Assembly (NCBI GenBank): GCA_025526915.1
Contig: JAHLKH010000005.1
Span: forward strand, 223,211 to 287,210
Reading direction: 5' to 3'
DNA length: 64,000 bases
Origin: Entophlyctis helioformis
Taxonomy: Eukaryota; Chytridiomycota; Chytridiomycetes; Chytridiales; Chytriomycetaceae
The notes under the pieces were generated by a model. That model did no database searches and was not told the DNA's origin. It saw only the letters and a list, made by a program, of their open reading frames with translations. Positions 45,072 through 55,919 of the stretch are shown here, piece after piece. A program made the translations under genes and the position numbers. Numbering within the stretch: the first letter of the stretch is position 1; every line of letters begins with the position of its first letter.

Positions 45072-47521
45072 GCGTGTCGGCCCCGGCCGGCACTGCAAAG
45101 CCATCCGTGACCTTGCCCCCGTCCACATCCCCGTCCACATCCCCGTCCACATCGCCGTCCACGGCACTGCCTGGCAGCAGCAGCAGCAGCAGCAGTGTCG
45201 GCGCGGCCCCGACAGCATTGGCCGCCCGAGTCGATCTGGGCAGCTCCGACACAGACAGCAGCGGCACCACTTGCTCTGATGCCCATGTCGCAGGTGCTGC
45301 AGGTGCTGCAGGTGCTGCCAATGCCTTGCTGGCTTACAAGACGCACCCCTCGGACCTCGCCTGTTCGGATCCGAGCATCCAGCAGCAGCCTGCACACTCC
45401 GCCATCACATCAGCAACCAACACCACCTCATTGACGTCACCAACGACACCAGCGACACCAACCAAAACCTCATCTTCAGCACATTCAGCAGCGGCCGGGC
45501 ATCCGACTGCAGCGCAGTCTGCCAGCCGCTTGCTCCTCCCACTCCCGCCGAGTCAGCCGCACGCAACCTTTGCAAGCCAAGATCCGTCTGATCCTTGCCA
45601 CGACCTCGGCGATCTCGACTTTGAGCGCGACCTTCAAGCCTTCATGGACATGGCCCAGCCAGCCGCTGCTGGTCCAGGACCCACCGACAGCCAAGCTCCA
45701 ACAGCCACACTATCCATGCACCTCAAGGAGCAATCTATGGCATATTCTGCGTCGATATCGTCATCGCCGCAATCAAGTGCCAGCCGATCCGATCCACGTC
45801 ATCAACTCCGCACTTTGCACAGGACGCGATCGCAACTTCTCCGCCGGCTCCGCGCCGCCATCGATAGGGAGCAAGCAGGGTCTCCACATCGAGAGCTGCT
45901 GTACACGGCCGCATTGACCATTTCGGCCATTGACGACTCGTTGCATAAAACACAGCTGCCTGCAGGTTCGCCTCCTCAAACGTCGACATCGTCATCGGCA
46001 TTGCCATCGTCATCGTCATCGTCATCGCCATCGTCGTCGTCGCCTGTACCCGCGTCTGCAACACCAGCAGCAGCCTCTGCATCGCCATCTGCGCCGGTCC
46101 TTGAACGTGCATCTTCAGCCGCAGCTGACGCGCAAAGAGCCGCTGGTTTCTCTACCTCGGCGCGTGTGCCATCCATGGACGCAGATGACCATGCCGCGGA
46201 CCATCGGCTAGATGCGGCGTCTGCGGTGCAGCTGACGGACGACGATGATGCCTCCGACTATGGATTTGACTCGATCCCAGAGCCCGTCTCGAGCCTGTCG
46301 CTCATGTCTGACGTTGGTTTCCACAACATGATGCTTGCGTCGCCAGCATTAGGGGACGCGTCTGCATCGGCCGTGATCTCGCTCGCCCTCGGCTTCCCAT
46401 CGCTGCTTCATACAGCCGGTGCGCCAACACCGACGCCGGAATCGGCACCACGGCAGGCCTCGGACTTTTCATCCAACCTGCTTGCATCGGCACTTCCCCT
46501 GCCCTTGGCGATTGCAGCATCGCCTGTTTCAGCAAATGGCAGTGGCCGCTCACCAGCCCCTGGAACAACGACACAGGCAGCCCAGCCAAGCATGGCCAAT
46601 GCTGCACCATCATCAACTGCCCCTGTTCAAGCCAGTACATCGACGCGCCTGGTTGCATTGGATGAGCCGGCAGCCTCGAAGAAAGCGAATCTTGACAAGT
46701 ACGACGCGTATGCCGCCCAAGACACCCAGTTCTACACTCGCACGTGTCGGTTCTGTCTGGACGACGAGAGCAACGGCATCCTCATATCGCCGTGCCTGTG
46801 CAGCGGTTCGGCCAAGTACGTGCACGTTCACTGCTTGCAGCAATGGCGCAAGATGGCCATCAATCCGTACAGCCGCATCCGCTGCGAGATTTGCCATGCG
46901 TACTATCCAATCAAGTACCCGTTCTCCGGGCTGGTCACCATCAGTATGTCGAGGGGGGCAAATCGCCTGGATGCCTGCTATAGCTTACCGCAGCCTTGAC
47001 ACTAACCAACATCTGCCACTGCTTGTCCATTGCGTGCCGCTGCAGCATCTGCCCGTGTGGTGTGCGGACTCACCTACCTGACGTACTCGATCATGATGCT
47101 CTTCATGTTCCGGTGGATGTTCAGCGCCGTCGGCGTCTCGTTCCACGGCTCGCGGTGGAACCCTGGATACCTCGCCGAAATGGACGCGCTCACGTTCGGG
47201 TTTGCCTCGTGGCAGCAGAACCTGATTGCCATCTTGGCGCCGATCGGCCCCTGCATCCTTCTTGTCGGCGCCTACCATCCGACGGCTGGAGTCAGCGCTG
47301 CAGCGCGGCACGTTGAGCTGGTGATGTGGTGGATCGTCATGAGCCTCATTAGCAATTTCCAAGTGACGATGATGTGCCTGACGGCCGACTTTCTGTTTCT
47401 GTTTTGCACGCTCTATGGGTCGGCTATGGTGGTGGCCAGGACCATGTATTGGGCAGATAATGCGGCACCTCGTCTGCTCATTCTGCTGTCTGATGTGTAC
47501 GGCAACGACGTCCCCATTTGA
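45072..47521 (+). CDS. MARCH-type RING-CH membrane E3 ligase
   Basis: A long Ser/Thr/Pro/Ala-rich N-terminal region (exon from 45072) leads to a RING-CH (RINGv) domain: RTCRFCLDDESNGILISPC, then LCSGSAKYVHVHCLQQW, then CEICHAYYPIKYPF (46740-46925). It has the Cys4-His-Cys3 spacing of MARCH/Doa10-type ubiquitin ligases. After an intron (about 46945-47047) the last exon encodes hydrophobic segments GLTYLTYSIMMLFMFRWMF, LIAILAPIGPCILLVGAYH, VELVMWWIVMSLISNF and TADFLFLFCTLYGSAMVV, so the protein is a multispan membrane ligase. Stop TGA 47519-47521. The true 5' end is not resolved because the frame lacks an early ATG. The substrate is unknown. Confidence 0.82.
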
Positions 47522-47839
47522 CTCGCAGTCTGCTACCTCGTGGCTCTTTGTCCCTTGTCCCTTATCCTTGCTCGGCTTGTCTGGTTTGCCATCTGCACTC
47601 GGACACGCCGATAAGTAGCCCCTCTTACTTGCCTCCAACAACACGATCTCATTTATCTCGCTCGCTTTCAATTGCACTTGAATTGGCCGTGCACTCGAAG
47701 CCCAACAGCACGTGAATGGGAGCGAGTTGCGTGGTGATAGATACGGCTTCAATGCATTACACGGGACAGACACGGCGGGACAGGATGTACGGTGCACGGT
47801 GCAAGGAAACGAGAGCTGGATGGCTGGATGAAAGTGGTT
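47522..47839. other. Intergenic region, convergent
   Basis: 318 bases separate the RING-CH stop from the uridine phosphorylase stop on the other strand. It would hold both 3' UTRs. I see no gene or structured repeat. Confidence 0.6.
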
Positions 47840-49245
47840 TTACAGAGAGCAGCCCACCACAGCCTCCATGATGGCCAGGCCGGCCGTCGACTCGATCTTT
47901 TCAATCTGCTCGGGGGTGATGAAGCCGCCCGTGGCGCGGTCGGCAAAGATCATGGCGCAGGCAGCTGCACGCACCGATCCGCCGTGGCGGCTGTTGCCGT
48001 TGGTGGACTCGGCAGCTGCGTGCGCGTCGGCCTGTGCCGCGCGGTACGTGCAGCAGCGAGCCAGGTGGAGCAGCGTAAACGTCTCCATCTCGAGCGTCTC
48101 GCAGTTGGGGTACCGCTTGCGGATGGTGTCGATGAGGTCCTGGTTGTGGTCGAGCAGCGACGGGTCGAGACGGCCCTGCGAGCTGTAGAACGAGTCGGCC
48201 GTGGCGTTGGCGCCCGAGATGACGGCGTCCGGGCCGAGGTGCTTGGACAGGTTCTGGATGATCGCGTCCGAGAGCTCGGCGTCGGCCGGGCACAGCTGCG
48301 AGATGGTGTACGGCGCCATGGCGGCCGACGGCTCGGGAGCGCGGCCGGCGTACATGGGCTCGAAGTAGTCGTAGTTGCGCGACACCATGGCGGCGCCGTC
48401 CTTGGCCACGGAGATCAGGCCGACGGACGAGCGGGAGCCGATGCCGCCGCACGAGCCGAAGCGCGCCATGAGCATCGGGCCTTCGACCATGGCGCGGACC
48501 TCGCGCACCATCATGTCGGCCATGGGCGTGCCCTGCTCACGCCGACGCGCAGATCATAAAGATGGCACGGATGGCAGAGGGGCGTGTGAGTGATCGAGTG
48601 AGTGATCGAGTGAGTTGGCGGGCAACAAGGTGTGCACACACGGCCCAGTGAGCAGCCAGTGAGCGGCCAGTGAGGCGCAGCCGTCGCTGAGCAAGAGTCA
48701 CGCCGATGAGCAGGTGACGTGCACAAACACAAACAGCGGACACGACACAGGCGGCACTTGCACGGGACGCTAAAGGCAGGCGGGCACACAGCCAAGAGAA
48801 CAGACAGAGCAGACAGAGCAGACAGGCGGCCAAGACGACGCACCATGCCAATGGCGATGATGGACAGCGGCACGCCGTGCAGCGTGCCCGTGATGGTCGT
48901 GAAGCCGCGCTTGGATTCGTGGCGGAACGTGACGGCGTCCAAGTGGGCGGCCAGCTTGTTGGCACGGTGGGGATCGCCGACCGTCACAATGCGGTTGGCG
49001 ACTGCCGATGCAGAGGCAGGCGAGTTGTCAGTCGGTCAGCCAGTCGGTCAGTCGGTCGGTTGGCATGCATGCGTTGCTCAGTTGCGCAGTTGCTGGCGGC
49101 CGTCCAAGCGAGCGGCAGAGCAGCGCATGAGCAGCCAGGTGCACAGGGCCAGGAGAGGGGGCGAACCTTGGCCAAGAGTGACTCCGACGTGGTAGGTAGC
49201 GCCCTCGGCATCGACAGGGAAGTTGGCGTTGGTGATCGCAGTCAT
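47840..49245 (-). CDS. Uridine phosphorylase
   Basis: The enzyme splits uridine into uracil and ribose-1-phosphate in pyrimidine salvage. Exon 1 starts at ATG 49245 (MTAITNANFPVDAEGATYHV). Exon 2 gives VANRIVTVGDPHRANKLAAH and FTTITGTLHGVPLSIIAIGM (about 48845-49005). Exon 3 (48533-47840) has GTPMADMMVREVRAMVEG, the phosphorylase signature FGSCGGIG, VISGANATADSFYSSQGR and CETLEMETFTLLHLARCC, the last containing the MET substrate-binding motif. It ends IMEAVVGCSL. This is the PNP/UDP family; the order GDP-R, FGSCGG, METF fits the uridine-specific eukaryotic form. The third codon position is very GC-rich. Intron 2 (about 310 bases) carries direct repeats of GTGAGTGATCGA and AGACAGAGC. Confidence 0.9.
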
Positions 49246-49436
49246 GGCAGGCAGAGGATGTGCAGGTGCGGGTTCAGGAGGAACGGCTGCAGAGTCGGAA
49301 AGGGCGGGCTCGCTGGGTTTTAAAGCCTTGGCAAGGCGTCATGTGATTGCCAACGGTCGCCGCCATGTCAAAGCCGCCATGTCAGGCTGACACAGCGACG
49401 GAGAGCACAGCACAGCGATGGAGAGCACAGACGGTT

Positions 49437-49881
49437 TTATTGTTGTTGTGACGATGATGCTGGAGGCGGCGGCGGTGGTGGTGGTGCCGACGATTGCTGC
49501 TCGCGGTACGACTTGGTCGACACGGCCTGCTCCATCTGCAGCTGCTGCCTGAGCTCCTCCTGGCGCAGGTACTCGAGCTCGTTTGCGATGCGCTTTTCGC
49601 TGCGACGCTCGTCAAGCTTGCTGATGCCGATGCGTCGCACCTTGGCGCATTCAAGCGTGTCCGTGTCAGTGCATGCTCTGTTCTGTCCAGCTCTGCCCAG
49701 TCCAGCCGAGTCCAGCCCAGCCGTCGGCCATCACACGGCCATCACACGGCCAGTCCCGCACGGATCATCACACACACACACACACCTTGGAGTCCAGCTC
49801 CTGCATGTAGTGAACACCCAGAATGGTTGCTGTTGTGAAGACGAGCGAGCCCAGCAGGGTCAGTTTGGATGCGCGGCTCAT
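49437..49881 (-). CDS. PET117: Cytochrome c oxidase assembly protein PET117
   Basis: This small inner-membrane mitochondrial protein works with the heme A synthase COX15. Exon 1 (49786-49881) encodes MSRASKLTLLGSLVFTTATI and LGVHYMQELDSK, nearly the canonical PET117 start with its single membrane helix. The donor GTGTGTG begins a CA/GT-rich intron. Exon 2 (about 49437-49644) encodes VRRIGISKLDERRSEKRIAN, ELEYLRQEELRQQL and a Pro/Gln tail. The length is about 100 residues, normal for the family. It is divergent from ATP4, another mitochondrial gene, across 171 bases. Confidence 0.88.
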
Positions 49882-49987
49882 GGCTTGTGGGTGTGTGCCT
49901 GGTGGGGTGTGTGCCTGGCAGGACAGACAGGCAAGGCAGCAGCGTTAGTCGGCAAGCAAGCAAGACAGGCAGGCAAGCGGGCTGACA

Positions 49988-50010
49988 CCAGAGGTAATGG
50001 TATGAGAAGT
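49988..50010 (+). repeat. Copy of Fanzor element terminal sequence upstream of ATP4
   Basis: CACCAGAGGTAATGGTATGA followed by GAA matches 41166-41188 at 22 of 23 positions and includes the 13-base inverted repeat. It sits 43 bases before the ATP4 ATG. It may be a solo element end or a shared promoter motif, since the WNK copy also lies just before an ATG. Confidence 0.55.
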
Positions 50011-50052
50011 GCAGGAAGGATCTTCGCTTTCCCAACACCACGCAAACCGCTC

Positions 50053-51894
50053 ATGGCCTCCCGCTTCCTGTCGTCCCGGGCCTTTGCCTCTGCTGGTGAG
50101 CTGGCCGCCCTTGCCCGCCTGGGCGCTTGCAGACGCAGACGCACACGCCAGACGCAGACGCAGACGCAGACGCACCGGCCGCGGGCAGTCTGCGCAGCCC
50201 CCGCACACCTCCCCGCCTCAGCTGCGCACGTCGCCCCACGCCAGCCAGCACGCCGGCCAAATCAGCGATGACCAGCCAGCAGGCCTGCTCGTCACGATGA
50301 AGAGAATCGGCCGCTGCTGCTGCTGCTGCTGCCGTGGTTGCTGCGCTGGCTACGCTGGCTGGGCGGCCGGGGGGGCTGCGAGGCGGGCCAGCGTCTCTTG
50401 CCTGACCAGCCGCTGGCTGCCTGCAGCCTCGCTGGCCCTCGTCGGCCTGCCGCTGCTCTCCAGCACGCTCTCCGGCTCGCTCGCTAACCCTGCGCCTTGG
50501 CCGTTCTTCTTCTGCAGCTCTCAAGCCCACGTTTGCTCGCCAGCAGATCGTTCCCCAGCTCGCCAGGTGCGTGCAGCAGGCGTGCAACTCTGCCGCAGGC
50601 TGGCTGGCCGCATGCGCTGGCTGCCTGCTGCCAGCTCGGCGCTCTCGTGTGCATGCCAGGCTGCTGCCATACTGACTACACTCCGTCCTGCATGTGCGTC
50701 TCCTGTCCGTCTGCCGTCCGCGCCGTGCTTCAACATGGTTGGCATGCGTCCGTCACTACACAGCATCTCGGCTCTCCAGGCCCAGCTGCGCGTGCAGAGC
50801 ACTGGTGCGTCTGTTTGCCCTTGTCTTGTGTGGCTCGGAGCGGCCATGCAAACAGCACCACGTCTCTTGTGTGCCTTGCGCTAACATGCACTCGGCCACT
50901 CCTGCAATAGCTGCCCAGCGCACTGACCCCAAGGTCGCTGCCCAGAACATCATCAGCATCTTCCCTGGTGGCTCGCTCGCTGCCAAGTCGAGCTCGATCC
51001 TTGTGACCGCCTCGATCGCCGCTTACCTTGTGTCCAAGGAGATCTACATTGTCGACTTTGAGTTCTTTGAGATGCTCTGTCTCTTTGGTGCCTACTACGT
51101 CTGGTACTCGAACGGCAAGGAGGGTGCTCTTGCCTACTTTGAGGGCAAGAAGCAGGTGCGTTCTCTTGCCGTGTCCGTTCAACGCTTGCACCTTGGCAGT
51201 GCCACAACGACTGACGTCTGCTGCGCATACGCGCTTTGCGACCCACACAATCAACAGACCATCAAGAACGTCCTGACCCAGGCCCGTGCCAACCACAAGG
51301 CCGTCGTCCAGGAGCGCATGACCCACATTGGCAAGCTCTCTGATGCCGTCGAGGTTACCCAGGGTCTCTTTGAGATCTCCAAGGTTTGTCTGTTTTGGTC
51401 TTGGGCAGCATGGGCGGCCCTGAGCCTGGGCTCGTCTGAACACAGAGCCTGACGCTTCATCATCGAACAGGACATTGCCAAGCTCGAGGCTGAGGCTTAC
51501 GAGCTCAAGCAGAAGGTGGCTTCAACACTGAGGTCAAGACCGTCCTTGACTCGTGGGTCCGCCACGAGGCCAACGTCCGTGACCAGGAGCAGAAGAGACT
51601 CGCCACGCACGTCATTGAGAAGATCAAGGCCGACCTCGCCGACCCCAAGCTTGTACGTTTAGCTGTGTTTGTTTGTTTGTCTGGAACGACCCCGTCGTTG
51701 CGGCGTCCTTTGCAGAGCACTGACAATATTATGACTTTGCCTTGAATTCTTTTGTGCGTCAACAGCAACAAACCATTCTCCAGCAGACCATCGCCGACGT
51801 TGAGAGTGAGTCTGCCTTGGCGTTCCTTGCCGGTGGTGCCATTCATAGGGACTGACCCATGTTGCCGTGTGCAGAGCTTGTTGCCTCGCGTTAA
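50053..51894 (+). CDS. ATP4: ATP synthase subunit 4 (b), mitochondrial
   Basis: Subunit b forms the peripheral stalk of the F1Fo ATP synthase. Exon 1 (ATG 50053) is a presequence, MASRFLSSRAFASAG. Exon 2 gives ALKPTFARQQIVPQLA (about 50516-50567). Later exons give PKVAAQNIISIFPGGS, SSSILVTASIAAYLVSKEIY (membrane hairpin), FEMLCLFGAYYVWYSNGKEG, LTQARANHKAVVQERM and LEAEAYELKQK. The last exons give TVLDSWVRHEANVRDQEQKR, QQTILQQTIADVEKLVASR and TAA at 51892-51894. Odd: between KLEAEAYELKQK and TEVKTVLDSW the frame shifts by one base at about 51515-51525 with no possible intron. Restoring the conserved length needs one extra base, so a sequence error or a broken gene is possible. It is the only obvious ATP4 here. 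Confidence 0.88.
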
Positions 51895-52232
51895 GTGCCT
51901 TCTCCCACGAGCATCTGACGTGCATCTCGACCGTTCATCTGCCGTCCAAGAAGCAGTGTCTTGTCCCATCCCGCTGCGGCATTGTTCTCAGCCACGCTTT
52001 GAATGAACTGCAGCTGCATTCTTCTTGTCGTGCCCCAGCCATTGTGAGTGAGGCAAGGTGGAGTGCAAGCACATCCCCAGACAGCACCGATCGCTGCTCA
52101 ATGGATCATGTGCAGCACGCCACGACACTCGTGGAGTGAATCGCGGCCGCGTCGCGTCGCGTTTGGATGCCGTGCCGTTGCCAACCTGCACCTTTCACAG
52201 CAAACAACAAACCGTGACAAGACCGATACAGC
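51895..52232 (+). other. Intergenic region between ATP4 and DYNLT2B
   Basis: 338 bases hold the ATP4 3' UTR and the DYNLT2B upstream region. No gene, repeat or RNA feature was recognised. Confidence 0.5.
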
Positions 52233-53081
52233 ATGGGCGAAGAGGATGATGGAAAGAATACCGATGTAGACGCTACTAGCAATGCCGGCAACGGCGGCGG
52301 CTCCAAGGCCGGGTCCCGCAGCAACCTTGCTGGATCCAAGTTCAACTTGGCAGGGTCCAAAGGCAACCTCGCTGGCTCCAAGGGCAACCTTGCTGGCTCG
52401 CACGGCAACCTCGCCGGCTCTCGTGTCGGCTCCATACGCAACCTCGCTGCTCCCAAAGCTGGAGGCGGTGGTGGTGGCGGCGGCGGCGGCGGGGGTGGAG
52501 GTGGGGGTGGTGGCATGAGCGGCGACGGCCCAGCCAACGCCGTCGTGTTTGAGAACACATACAAGCTCAAGCCAGACAAAAAGTGTGTCTTGTGTGGAGG
52601 CTTTGCGAGTGGAGAGTGTGCGGCTGACAGGCGTTGCGCAGGTTCGCAAGCGGTGCTGTCAAGGCCATTATCGAGGAGACGCTTGCCAAGCACCTCACCA
52701 AAGTCAAGTACGATGCTGACAAGGTGCCCGACCTCTGCAAAACCATCTCCAACGACATTGTCGCGGCCATCAAGAGTGAGTTCTGCTTTGCGGTTGCGAT
52801 GCGCAGACCGTGACTGATGCGCACGGTGGGCAGAGCTCGAGCTGGATCGGTACAAGATTGTGGTGGATGTCCACATTGGCGAGTTCAAGGGCCAGGGCAT
52901 CAAAGTCGCCTCGAGAGCCGTTTGGGACACAAGCACAGACAGTTACGCGTCCGCGTCGTTCAAGAATGTGAGTTTCTGGCGATGGCTGTCGGTGTGGCTG
53001 TGTGTGGATGGGCATGCTGACTGTTTTGGCTAGGCAACCATGTTTGCCGTTGCGATGGCGTTTGGGTGCTACTACGAGTAG
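52233..53081 (+). CDS. Tctex1-type dynein light chain, DYNLT2B/TCTEX1D2-like
   Basis: ATG at 52233 (MGEEDDGKNTDVDATSNAGN) leads into a repetitive segment with LAGSK/LAGSR units and poly-Gly (52310-52510). The conserved core then follows: ENTYKLKPDKK, after an intron AVKAIIEETLAKHLTKVKYD, after the next LELDRYKIVVDVHIGEFKGQ, GIKVASRAVWDTSTDSYASA, and the end ATMFAVAMAFGCYYE with TAG at 53079-53081. The ENTY and RYK-VV-V-IGE-G motifs and the W-D-TD-Y end are those of the Tctex1 family, closest in my reading to DYNLT2B. That protein belongs to the dynein-2 motor of intraflagellar transport and to cytoplasmic dynein. It supports a flagellated life stage. Confidence 0.85.
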
Positions 53082-53197
53082 CGCATGTGCTGCTGGCCGT
53101 GCATTGAGTCCACACCGAATGAAGTGATCCCAGCGATCCAAGTCGCCCAGATTCGATCGTGTTTGGGTTTGTCCGCAAACGGCCATCGAGGCGTCGA

Positions 53198-54335
53198 ATG
53201 ACAACAAGGACACACACGCTGCCGCAGCTCAGGGACGGCGCTCGCAGGCTGCACGACTTTCTGCTGCGCACCAACGGCCGCACAGCCGTCCTCACAGGTG
53301 CTTGCCTGCCACCGCCACACGCTGGCCACCGCTGGCAGCAGCGCCAACCAGCGAGCGCCTCTGACCCATGTCAACGACGCTGCACGTTGCAGGTGCAGGA
53401 GTTTCGACCGACTCGGGCATCCCCGACTACCGAGGCCCGCAAGGCGTCTACATCCGCAACAAGGACTACAACCCATCCAGTACCAGGAATTCATCGGCCC
53501 GCACTCGTTCCGGCAGCGCTACTGGGCCCGCTCCTTTCTCGGCTGGCCGCGCATCTGTCGCGCCTCTCCGAACTCATCGCACGAGTCGCTGGCCACGCTC
53601 GAGACCCACGCCAACCTGATCTCTGGCCTGGTGACCCAGAACGTCGACGGGCTGCATGCCATGGCCGGATCGCCAGCCGCGCTCGAGATCCATGGCACGC
53701 TGCACAAGGTCAACTGTGTCTCGTGCGGGCATGTTATTGACCGGCAAGAGTTCCAGAGCACACTGGCAGCCATGAACCCGGTCGTTGTGGAATGGGCACG
53801 GATGAATCCCGACCGCATCGATGGAGATGTGTCGTCCAGCGTCAATCCCGACGGCGATGTTGATGTGCGCGACCCCGTCATTGGCCGGGAGCAGATACAC
53901 CTTTGCTGACCATGGCTGGGGACAGGTTACCTGGGACTACAGCATGTTCAATTACCCCGCGTGTCCGTCGTGCAAGACGGGACTGCTCAAGCCAAAGTAC
54001 GTGCACAGACCCCACTCGCCCACCGCGCGTGTTCTTGGTCGACTCACACGGCATGCACCCTCCCATCCAGTGTCGTCTTCTTTGGCGAAAACATGCCTGC
54101 CCGTGTCCGAGACGCGTCCTTCAAGATCATTGATGACGCACAGGGACTGCTTGTGGTGGGCAGCTCGCTCCACGTGTACTCGGCCATGCGGCTGGCCAAA
54201 CGCGCGGTGGATGCCGGCAAGCCGTTAGCGATTCTGAACCTTGGGCCGACACGTGCCGACGGCTCATTACCCGTTGATTTGCGGCTGGATCTCCCCTGTT
54301 CGGCCGTTCTTGAAGAGCTCGGTGGGATGACTTGA
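53198..54335 (+). CDS. Sirtuin, SIRT4-like (class II), with a frame break
   Basis: This is an NAD-dependent protein deacylase. ATG at 53198 (MTTRTHTLPQLRDGARRLHD). After intron 1, TGAGVSTDSGIPDYRGPQGV holds the GAGxSxxxGIPDYR NAD motif. Then come QRYWARSFLGWP, LVTQNVDGLHAMAGSP (NVD plus substrate loop) and EIHGTLHKVNCVSCGHVIDR with the catalytic His and first zinc Cys. A short intron, about 53866-53927 (GTGCGC to GGGACAG), joins NPDGDVD to VTWDYSMFNYPACPSC. After the next intron, VVFFGENMPARV and LLVVGSSLHVYSAMRLAKRA follow. WAR-F-GWP plus VVFFGE fits SIRT4. The end GGMT has TGA at 54333-54335. Odd: at about 53472-53476 (ACAACCCATCC) the frame changes by one base without an intron. One more C would restore NPIQYQEFIGPHSF. 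Confidence 0.87.
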
Positions 54336-54436
54336 CTCCATACACTAATACACTTGCAGATAGCGTGCACCGCATCATGCCACAATCCGTTCATTCAATC
54401 AGCCGGCTGGTCGGCCCTGCCCCGAGCCCGGCACAT

Positions 54437-55804
54437 CTACTTCTTGGACTTTTTCGGTCCTTGTCTGTGTGCAGGCGTCTTCTTCTTTGCCGACGGCTTC
54501 TTGGCAGGGGACGGCTGCTCGTCGGCATCCGTGTCCTGGCCAGCAGCCGTCTCGTCGTCCTCCTGGTCATCGTCCTCGCCAGCCTTGCGCTTGAGGCCCT
54601 TCATCTTACGCGTCTGCAGGCCGCTCATGTCCTGCTTGTCCAGCCAGACACGGCCCACGCGCTCGCCAAACTCGTTCTTCTCCACATTCTTCTCCTTCTT
54701 GACCTATGCCATCACGCCAGACAATCGTCAGACACTGGATCGGCATCCGCTCAGCGGCAGAGGTTCACGCAGCCTTACCTTGAGCTCCTTGGGAATCTTT
54801 CTGGCAATCTTCATGACCTCGGCATCCGCCACATGCACGCGGCGCACGTCAAAGTTAAAGTGGGGACCCATGTCCTTCAGCTCGACGCGCGGCAGCTTGA
54901 CGCCGCTCTTCATGAGCTGCGTCGTGTACACGCGCATGTACACCTTGACGGGGCCGCCAACGACAGGGACAGACGACGTGAACGAGACAATGTGCGAGAG
55001 GCCGCGGAGATCAATCTGGTCGACGGACTTGTCGCCCGTGTACATGTCGAGGAGGATCGACTTGACGGTGCGCATCTCGTCTGACGATTCCCAGTGCTCG
55101 CCGCTGAAGAGAACGAGGGGTCTGTTGCCGAGTGCGACGGACGAGTTCTGTCCCATGATGCACGGCAGTCTCGTCAGTCTTGCATCGTCCCCACTTTGGG
55201 ACAGACCTGGGCGGCGATCCATGGACCAACCTTGAATTCCTCGAGAAGCGCCATGTTGGTGATGCCCAGCTCGACCATGTCGAGCATCTGGTGGTCAAAC
55301 ATGCGCACAAAGACCAGGTTGTGCGGCCGCTTCTTGGAGTGTGTGGCCAGCACAAAGAGGGCGGCATCGTTCTTGGCCGACAGAAACTCGAACGGCTTCG
55401 GATCGTCAAACGGATGGATGTCGTTGCGTCGTTGGAATGCGACTGCATCGGGCTTCTTGAGTGCTGTCTGTGACGGCAGATGGTCGGAAACGGGAGGGGG
55501 TTAGGCGGCAGCGAGGCATCAGAGTCTGCAAGCGAGATGCCCAAGACGTACGAGGTCCTTGAGGGCATCCGAGACGACCTGGCTGGTCGTTGTGCCCTTG
55601 AGGAAAACGGCCGTCTTGGCGCCTTCGATGAGCGTCGGCTCGCGCTTCTTGAGAATGCGGGCTCCTGCTGCTGTCTTTGCCTTGCTGCTCAATCACTCGA
55701 GTCAGCATCCGGCGTCACACCTGCAATGGCCAGCCGCTCGCTGCCGAGGATGCATCGCACACCAAGGCCAGCCCGCAGCCTCTGTCCACGTACATGCGGA
55801 TCAT
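54437..55804 (-). CDS. RPF2: Ribosome production factor 2 (Brix domain)
   Basis: RPF2 and RRS1 load the 5S RNP onto pre-60S particles. The first exon is read as only 11 bases (55804-55794), joined to the exon starting at 55684. This gives MIRIKAKTAAGARILKKREP, the expected RPF2 N-terminus. Next are TAVFLKGTTTSQVVSDALKD, LKKPDAVAFQRRND, PFEFLSAKNDAALFVLATHS, KKRPHNLVFVRMFDHQMLDM, then GNRPLVLFSGEHWESSDEMR (about 55060-55120), VDQIDLRGLSHIVSFTSSVP, VELKDMGPHFNFDVRRVHVA (about 54835-54895) and RVWLDKQDMSGLQTRKMKGL (54600-54660). The last is the RPF2 C-terminal signature before a Lys-rich tail ending KKSKK at 54437. Confidence 0.93.
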
Positions 55805-55919
55805 GCTGGAATGTATGTGAAAGCTGGGAAAAAGAAAAAAAAAATCTTGGCATAAATCGTGAATGTGGACCGTGTGGGATTCAATGGCATGGGCGATCGT
55901 TGGAAGCTTCAGGCCATCT

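Noticed and set aside
47840..48523. First impression of a translation factor (eIF6-like) on the minus strand
   Set aside because: The motifs FGSCGGIG, ANATADSFYSSQGR and METFTLLHLARC are those of uridine phosphorylase.
53860..53930. Apparent frameshift and stop in the SIRT4-like gene before TWDYSMFNY
   Set aside because: A short intron with GTGCGC donor, TGCTGAC branch and GGGACAG acceptor restores the frame exactly.
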